This document shows, in pieces, positions 56,641 to 64,000 of a DNA stretch of 64,000 nt. Position 1 is the stretch's first letter. Every line of letters starts with the position of its first letter. Both the position numbers and the translations under genes were made by a program. Source of the stretch: Papilionanthe hookeriana x Papilionanthe teres. Lineage: Eukaryota; Streptophyta; Magnoliopsida; Asparagales; Orchidaceae. The notes below the pieces were generated by a model. It was not told the origin of the DNA. It made no database searches and worked only from the letters and a program-made list of their open reading frames with translations. Location of the stretch: positions 41,253,270 through 41,317,269 of the forward strand of contig CM040422.1 in the NCBI GenBank assembly GCA_022702705.1, written 5' to 3'.

Positions 56641-56645
56641 GAAAT

Positions 56646-58194
56646 TGTGCGGCTTATTTTCTTTAGGTTATGTGGTATTTTAAAAAGGGATCACCTACAG
56701 AAGTTGTCGGCGAGTTTTAAATTTTAAATTTAATTTTAAATATATATATATATAATTTAGAAAATAACATTTGATTTTGAAAATAATTTTAAGTTTGAAA
56801 ATTTTAAGATATGAAATCAAACTGATCTCACATCCCAAATAGTTTATATAAACGAGCACCGCATCACAAACTGTGTATCTATCCTGAAGAATAGACACAC
56901 TGCTTGATGATGGGGCTCGATTAAATTAACTAGAAGATTTATGACATCCGTTTGGTCGGCGAACCAATTTTATAAGCTGACAAGTTCCCCTGCTTAATAT
57001 AAATGAATTAAGGAGGGTTTATATTACTCGGGTTCTTAAAGTTCCCTATAAGGGCAAGCCCACTATAGTTAATTACATCTTAAATGACGGGAATCACTTA
57101 AGAAATCTCTCGATAATGATCAATGGTTTTGCTCTCAAGAATTTCAAAGTTTAAGGTTTCAAATGAATTGGATTTTTGGAATTTCAAAAGAGATTAGCTC
57201 AAATTTGGAACAGTTGTTTTAAGAATCCAATGGAAAGAAAAGTAGGAGAAGCTGAGGATCCAAGAGGAATCTTGGCAACTTCCCAAACTATCCTATTATT
57301 TTGCTTCAATTCAAGAGTTTATTTATTGTTGTAATCCTGCCAATTTTATTTAATTCGGACTTATACTTGTATGATATAATCACACAAGTAGCCTCGAAGA
57401 TGTTAGGGTTTATGTCATATCGAACAACTACCTCGGAATCTTAAGACCAGTTAGGGCTTAATTTGCATAACATGATTATGAAAATGCCTAATGTAAAGTT
57501 GAGGATTTATGTTGCACTAGGCAACTACCTCAAAATCCTATGGCTTGGTTATTTAATTCTAAGGAAAGTTTTGCTGAAGTAGACTCAGGTTTTGCTGATG
57601 ACGATGGCAGTGCTGCCCACCATGCTCCGAGCTCCTTGTTGTTGCAGAAGGTTTAGTTTTAGAAGATGACAATCAAGAGATGAGAGAAGTGTTTTGGTTT
57701 AGAAAAGTTTTAAAATCCAAATGTCTTTAATGTTTTATTCTGGGAATCTTAAATTTGATTATAACAACACCGGTTAAGATCCCACGGTTCCATCATTCCG
57801 GCACCGTTATTTTCATCAGATTCACTTTGTCCAGAAGAATTTACTAAACTCAACTGAATGAGTTCCACACTTTCATTTAGACCGTGAGAAATCCCATTAG
57901 CAACACGTGGGTTACATCATCCGAGGTATTCCCGATCATCCAACGAGACGTTTTAGTTTAGTTATAGTTGTAGTTTTATTATTACGTTTGTGATTAAGTT
58001 TTGAGTTATTTTATATTTTAAAATGTTGTGGCGGAGGATTTTATCTTGTTGTGACTTGTAATTTAGTTTTGGGTCTCAGTTTTGTGGCTATCCTAAAGGT
58101 TTCAGTTTTCATGCAGAGTGACATTCTTATTTAACATGCAAGAAAGATAAAGTGCAGTACAGGAATATAAATTGCAATAAAATAAAAGCGTACC
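56646..58194 (-). mobile_element. 5' LTR (L7) of Beta, first 1.5 kb only
   Basis: Starts TGTGCGGCTTATTTTCTTTA and is collinear with L5/L6 up to AAAAGCGTACC at 58194. There the next LTR (L8) begins abruptly. The missing remainder, starting 'TGGAGGGTC', is expected past the right edge of the window if Delta inserted here. The ORF at 56695-56898 is not a gene. Confidence 0.85.
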
Positions 58195-60324
58195 TGTCGG
58201 CATATTTTTTTAGGTTGTTTTTTTATTTTGAAAAGGGGGTCGCCTAACAGAAATTGTCGGTGAATTTTAGATTTTAAATTTGATTTAAATATATATATAT
58301 AATTTAGAAAGTAGCATTTGATTTTGAAAATAATTTTAAGTTTAAAAATTTTAAGATATGAAATCAAACTGATTTCACATCCCAAATAGTTTATATAAAC
58401 GAGCACCGCACCTCAAACCGTGTATCTATCCCTAAGGATAGACACACTACTTGATGGTGGGGCTCGATTAAATAAACTAAAAGATTTGTGATAATTGTTT
58501 GGTCTGAGAACCAATTTTATAAGCCAACAAATTCCCTTGCTTAATATAAATGAATTAGGCAGGGTTTATATTACCTGGGTTCTTAAAATTCCCTATAAGG
58601 GCAAGCCCCTATAGTTAATAACATCTTAAGTGACGGGGATCACCTAAGAAAACTCTCGATAATAATCAATAATTCTGTTCTCAAGAATCTCAAAGTTTAA
58701 GTTTTCAAGGGATTAAATTTTGGAATTTCAATAGGGAATGGATCAAATTTGGAACATTTTATTTTGGGAATCCAAAGGAAGAAAGGTAAGAGAAATCACA
58801 GATCCAAAGCGAACTCCGGTAATTTCCCGACTATCCTATTGTTTGGATTGAATTTAGGAAAGTCCTGATATTTATTTAATGTTTTGATCTAGCCAATTTT
58901 AATTAATTAGGACTTATATTCGTATGACATGATCATACAAATAGCCTCGAAGATGTGAGGGTTTATGTCGTATCGGACGACTACCTCGGAATCCTAAGAC
59001 CGGTTAGGGCTTAATTTGCAATGCAAATGCCTAACAAAAGGTTGAGGATTTATGTTGCACTAGGCAAACTACCTCGAAGTCCTATGGCTTAGTTATTTAA
59101 TTCTTAAGAAAGTTTTCTTGAAGCAGATTCGAGTTTTGCTTGATGACGATGGTCGTGCTGCCCACCATGCTTCGAGCTCCTTGTTGTTGCAGAGGTTTAG
59201 TTTTAGAAGTCATAAATCAAGAGATGAGAAAAGTGTTTTGGTTTAGATAAATTCTTAATTTCTAAGTGTTTTTTTATGTTTTAATTAAAACAAATCTTAA
59301 AGTTGATTATAACAACACCGGTTAAGATCCCACGGTTCCATCCTTCCGGCATCATTATTTTTATTGGATTCACTTAGTCCAGATGAATTTGCTAAACTCA
59401 ACTAAATGAGTTCAACACTTTCATTTAGACCGTGGGAAATCCCGTTAGCAACACGTAGGTTACATCATCCGAGGTATTCCCGATCTTCCAACAAGACGTT
59501 TTAATTTAGTTGTAGTTGTAGTTTTGTATTTTGTTTGTGATTAAATTTTGAGTTGTTTTATATTTTGAAATGTTGTGGCGATGAATTTTATCTTGCAATG
59601 ACTTTTAATTTAGTTTTGGTTTCGGTTTTAGGGACTATCCTAAAAGTGTGGGTTTTCATGCAACAGTTGTTTATCATGCAAGAAAAGTAAGTGCGATGCG
59701 ATTAAATAAATTGCAATAAGGTAAATTGCAATAAAATAAAAGCGTACCTGGAGGGTCTTCCCGTCATCCCAAGCTGCACTTAAACACAATTTATAATATT
59801 TAAGCATTTAAAGCAAATTTCTAGGAAATGCTAAGGGAAGGGTTATGGTTTTCTACCAAGTTCCTAATCCTATAGCTAGTCATTTCCTATGACGTTTAGG
59901 TTCTTGTGTTTTGGTTTAAGAACGATTTTCTTCATCAAAGAACAATTAAGTTTAATTATTCTTATAAACATCCCATCATATCGAGGAAGTGCATAAGACG
60001 AGTCTTAAACATCTTTTCAATATTTCTAGGATTATTTTTAAGTCCAAGAGAATTTAATTATACAAATGAATTAATCGACGGAATTCAAGTTTTGTTGTTA
60101 TCTTACTCGGTGAACTAGGACATTTGAATATCCTATGAGGGAAATAACATTTCACTTAACGTTCTATTTAGGAGTTATGACAACAAAAGCTTTTGAGGGC
60201 AAATTGATGTTCAAATGGTTTGTGATTTAATTTAATTTCAGTTAACGGGTTTAAATTTGGAATAGTGTTCAAGTTGCTTTATATTTATTTTTTGAATTTC
60301 TTTATGTCTTAGGTGATATTATTT

Positions 60325-60520
60325 TTTTTAATTCAATTTAATTTAACTTTAATTTAATTTAATTTAATTTAATATGATTTAATTTAATTTAATTTAATTT
60401 AATTTAATTTAATTTAATTTAATTTAATTTAATTTAATTTAATTTAATTTTAATTTTAATTTAATTTTATTTTAAATTTTAATTTAATTTTATTTTAAAT
60501 TTTAATTTAATATTTTATTT
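60325..60520. repeat. (TTTAA)n microsatellite in L8
   Basis: The longest pure run of TTTAA units in the window (about 60345-60450), at the standard position in the LTR. Confidence 0.9.
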
Positions 60521-63167
60521 TTTTATGTTTTAAAGATGATTTAATTTAAATTATTAAAGTATTAGTTTAATTGAAATTTTAAAAGGATTTAATTTAAATA
60601 ATTTAACTTTAATTTAATTTAATGATTAAGTCTTTTAGCATTTTAAATCTTAAATTTGGATTATCATTTTAATTAGGAATTAAATATTATTGAGATGATT
60701 AATTTAGGGATTCTTAAATTAAAGAACAAATCTCTTCCTAATAATATCCCTATTTTAATAATTCCAATTTTATTATTCTTCCAAATTTAATCAATTATTT
60801 AATTAAGGTTTATTTCAATTATTTTCAAATTGTTTAATAGGTTTCTACCCTTATTATTCAAATTTCAATCATCCAAATCAGATTAGGATCAAATACTTTA
60901 CTCTTTAATTTTATTAAGCCTAAAGTTTTAATTAAAGGTTAAAATTTTAATTACCATTTTGCCCTTCAAGCTTAATAATTTCATAACTCACTAAATTGAG
61001 CTTAAATAAACTTGAAATTTTTATGTGACTTCACTCATATGTCAATAAAGGCATGAGAGGAGAAAATGTGATTTTTCTGTATTTAATTTATTTATGTAAT
61101 AATTTTTGGTGGAAAATAGGGATCTCCAAGGAAAATTTAATAATATTACCAAGGGAAACTTTCTGTCCTTAAGAAAATTATGGGACATTCCTAATGACTA
61201 GAGGATCACTTGGACCAATTTTGGTGATTTTTTGAATTATATTCTTTTTATTATAATTATTTTGAGTTTTGGAGTATTAATAAATTTAAAAATAAAATAA
61301 AGGTTGAAAAATGAATTTTATATTTTTTTAAAATCTCTCTGATATCAAGGAAATTAGAGAATCAATTTTTATAATTTTCTGATTTCTCTTTGATTTATTA
61401 GAATTATTTTAGTGGAAATACTAAAAATATACATTTTTTTAATTTTAAAATTACCTTAGGGCTTTAAAATTTAATATCTCATTATAGAGACTTAAGAAAA
61501 ATATGGGGTTTGTTCCTAAGTGATTAAAATTCAAAATGTGACATTTTGGTGAATTTGATTATTTTTGTGATTTTTATTATTTTTTAATTATTAAAATATT
61601 AAAATAATGTAAGAAAATCAACTTTTTTGAAAAATTACAATTTTATTTTTCTTAAATTCCTCTGATATCAGAGAGGCTCCAAAACTAATTTGGTGAATTT
61701 TTGAAAAGTATTTTGAAAGTTATGAATTTTTAAAGTTTAAATTAGCTAAATGGTTTAATGAACCCATTTGGTGGGGCTAACCAAGTCCAATTGACCTCAA
61801 ATTTTTATGGTGGGTTCCTCTAATCCTAAAGGTCAGTGGAGAATTGATTTCAGGTCAATTTGATGTATGATTAGCTCTAATTAATTAAGGACCTATTTTG
61901 GGTGTTTAAGCCAATTAGGGTTATTCCAATTAGATTAATTCAAAACCTATTTTTCCTAGGTTCCTCTGGCCATAATAAACATCACCAAATTTTTCTAGAA
62001 TTTATTTCACAATATGCTAATTATTGGAATTAAAATACTCAAACTAGCAACCTAGAGTTGAAAAATCAATAACTCTTCATAGGGATGGCCTCTGACTTTG
62101 GAAAATTCAGGGAATGTTCCCAAATTTAGAGGCTTCAAAAGCCCTATGGTCTCATGTCATGGTGAATTGTATACATGCATGGAGAATTGAAAATGTACAG
62201 AGAGTAAATAAATTATTAAAAATCAAATGCTCAATGAAATTAAATGATTTCTTTTCCACATTAATCTCCTCTGTTCACTGAGCAAGAGGATATTTTTATT
62301 TTATTTTTATGATTTTTCTACACAAAGTTATGCATTTTTCAAGTTCTGGTAATTAAATAAATAGGAAAATAGCTTAATTTCCTACTTATCCACGCGGCGC
62401 CCTGTCATCCTCGGCATCTCCGAACGGCCACGCGGCGCGCTCACATTCGACGCCGCCTTCCGACTCAGCGCCACGAGGCCCGCGGTTCACGTATCATCTC
62501 CTGGTCCGACGCCATCTGAGTCGTCCGTCCGCGTGTGTATTGAATGAACGACATCCGTTCATCGTCCCCAAGCCTCCTAGCCCGAGAACCGTTCGTCTTC
62601 TAGGTCTAAGATCTCACTCGATACTTGACCAAATTGAACATTCTTATGCTCTATGGATTTGTCTCAAGAAGACGAACACATCCATACGGTTTATGTGGCA
62701 TGAAATTGACTCAATAAAAATAGAGAATGTTCAGAAGCTCGGGAAGAAGAGTGAGGCCATACCTTTGCTCAGAGAAGTGTGGCTTCGATCTGAGGGTTGT
62801 GTCACCTTCGATTGCGTCCCGACAAGCTCCAGATGAAGTCTCCTGGCCTGGTGAATTGTCTAGGTAGGATTTCGACCACAGCCGATTACAAAGCTTGGAG
62901 TCTGGAACAGATGGGTGGCCTGGAGAGGGGGCTTTTGCTGGTGGACTTCTTCCCTTGGTCTGGTGAAGGTGTACTTATCCACGTTGTGAAGAAGTGTCTT
63001 GGTTTTGTGCTGAAGTTTGAACTCAAAATTGAGCTCAGCTAGAGGGAATTGGGGCTGGAATCCAGTGGGAATCAAGTGCTCTATGTGTAGAGAGTGGTTT
63101 GGAATGATTTTGGCAGAGTTTCCTTAAGGTTGGTTTAGCACCTCTCCCATGGCCGAGAGAGGGGGTG

Positions 63168-63175
63168 TTTAAATA
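63168..63175 (-). promoter_or_regulatory. LTR TATA box (L8)
   Basis: TATTTAAA in the minus direction, with the CTCTCGGCCATGGGAGAGG segment downstream as in L5/L6. Confidence 0.5.
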
Positions 63176-64000
63176 GGAGAGGCTGGAGGGCCTCCCAGGG
63201 GGAGTTAGGGACTGGGATCAGCTGCTCTTGGCAAGAGAAGAACAGCTGCAATGGCCACTGGGCATGGGGCAGCTCAGCAGGTGGGAATTCCAAACTTTGG
63301 CTCCTCCCAAGGTCTCGGCCAAGGTGTTTTCCGGCGACCCAGGCGGCTGGCCGGCAGGCATGGGTCACCCTCAGGTCCAGGTGAGTCAGGGCTGGAGGTT
63401 TGTGCAGTGAATTGGCCATGGACATGTGTAAAGGGCTTGGATTAAAATTGTATGTGGAGAGGCTCATTTTGGGTCCAAATGGGTCAACCCACCATTTTGG
63501 GTTTGGTGCACCCTTCCAAGTTCTAGTTTTGGGTTGGGAGGATCATGTGAGTCAATCTACAAAAGGTAGTGAAGTCCACATCAAGGATTAGGTGGCAAAG
63601 TATGGTTTAGAGTGTATCATGTTTAAGGTAAAAAGGGTTTAAAAAAGGTTTAAGAAAGAGAGCCCCTCTCTTTCCATTAATGGTTTGGTGAGGTGGAAAG
63701 TGGATTCCATGGCTCTCATGGCTCCTATGGGGCTCATGCATGGCTTCATGGCTTGCCTATGGCTTGCACATAGCTTGGCTTACTTGTATGAAAATGGATT
63801 TTGACATTTTTGATAAATGTATGAGAGGTTAACATGAAGCTTGATTTATAACAAATTCATATTTGATTGGAACTTTAGGGATGGTTTTAATTGAAGTCAT
63901 GATGAAGAAGAGTGTCATGTGGGCTTTGTATGAATTTTGGGCCTTTAAAATTTAGTGAAGATGGGCTTTTGGATTTCAAAACAAATTTTAGGTTGATAAT

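Larger units (their letters stand above)
22085..58194 (-). mobile_element. Element Beta: Tat/Ogre-like retrotransposon with an AlkB module
   Basis: Composite element read on the minus strand: 5' LTR start L7 (56646-58194, then cut by Delta), PBS (56623-56640), leader ORF, protease, RT/RNase H, archaeal RNase H, integrase, unknown domain plus AlkB domain, minisatellite, PPT side (25554-25600) and truncated 3' LTR L4 (22085-25553). Gamma (26406-47025) is inserted in its 3' minisatellite. Without that insert the internal region is about 10.5 kb. No gag domain can be found between the leader ORF and protease. All ORFs carry stops or frameshifts, so the copy is dead. Confidence 0.85.
58195..64000 (-). 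mobile_element. LTR (L8) of a further element, Delta; runs off the right edge
   Basis: Starts TGTCGGCATATTTTTTTAGG and is collinear with L5/L6 for 5.8 kb: TTTAA tract 60325-60520, GC-rich patch 62390-62600, TATA 63168-63175 and the beginning of U3. No PBS lies to its left, so it is the 3' LTR of a minus-strand element inserted in L7. The probable left target duplication is GTACC (58190-58194). The full length of about 7.2 kb would end near 65.4 kb. No genes; the ORFs at 62540-63591 are LTR noise. Confidence 0.8.

Overview
This is nuclear DNA from a plant, probably a flowering plant with a large, repeat-rich genome. The species cannot be told from the sequence. The window is AT-rich, and I see no intact host gene, no tRNA or rRNA gene and no bacterial-type operon. 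Essentially everything belongs to nested, decayed copies of one family of giant LTR retrotransposons. The family is Ty3/gypsy, Tat (Ogre-like) lineage: it has a leader ORF ahead of gag, an archaeal-type second RNase H, an 18-nt primer-binding site that I recall from Ogre-type elements, LTRs of about 7.2 kb, and 3' minisatellites. Apart from the copy at 1-2194, all copies are transcribed from the minus strand. On the + strand each LTR therefore reads TGTCGGC...GTCAACA, with the primer-binding site on its left.

Layout. 1-2194: inverted LTR of a + strand element lying mostly off the left edge, inserted in the leader of element Alpha. 2195-10351: Alpha (leader ORF fragment, degenerate PBS, LTR L1 at 3213-10351). 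10352-22084: older, strongly diverged material, including LTR relatives L2 (about 11.3-15.9 kb) and L3 (about 18.3-20.8 kb), a minisatellite field (16.1-18.1 kb) and an unrelated LTR-like block (20.8-22.1 kb). 22085-58194: element Beta, with a truncated 3' LTR L4 (22085-25553), an internal region, and the start of its 5' LTR L7 (56646-58194). 26406-47025: element Gamma (20,620 bp, both LTRs L5 and L6, 5-bp target duplication ACTGG), inserted into the 3' minisatellite of Beta. 58195-64000: LTR L8 of a further element, Delta, which interrupts L7 and runs off the right edge.

Coding content. Beta carries, in minus-strand order: leader ORF, protease, an RG-rich segment, reverse transcriptase/RNase H, archaeal RNase H, integrase, a small unknown domain, and an AlkB-family 2-oxoglutarate/Fe(II) dioxygenase of the plant ALKBH9/ALKBH10 (RNA m6A demethylase) type. 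It has no recognisable gag. Gamma is the mirror image: it keeps the leader ORF and gag, has a tail of integrase, and lacks protease, RT and the integrase core. Both are riddled with stops and cannot work as they stand, but their active ancestors could have formed a gag-donor/pol-donor pair.

The main discovery candidate is the retrotransposon-borne AlkB RNA-demethylase module downstream of integrase, together with an adjoining small domain that resembles the N-terminus of the leader ORF. Secondary candidates are structural: an 18-nt perfect complementarity between the 5' leader and the PPT-proximal 3' end of Beta, a covarying hairpin near the 3' end of the LTR, hairpins flanking the 3' LTR junction, and a TATA box that stays in place even in LTR copies whose surroundings have diverged.
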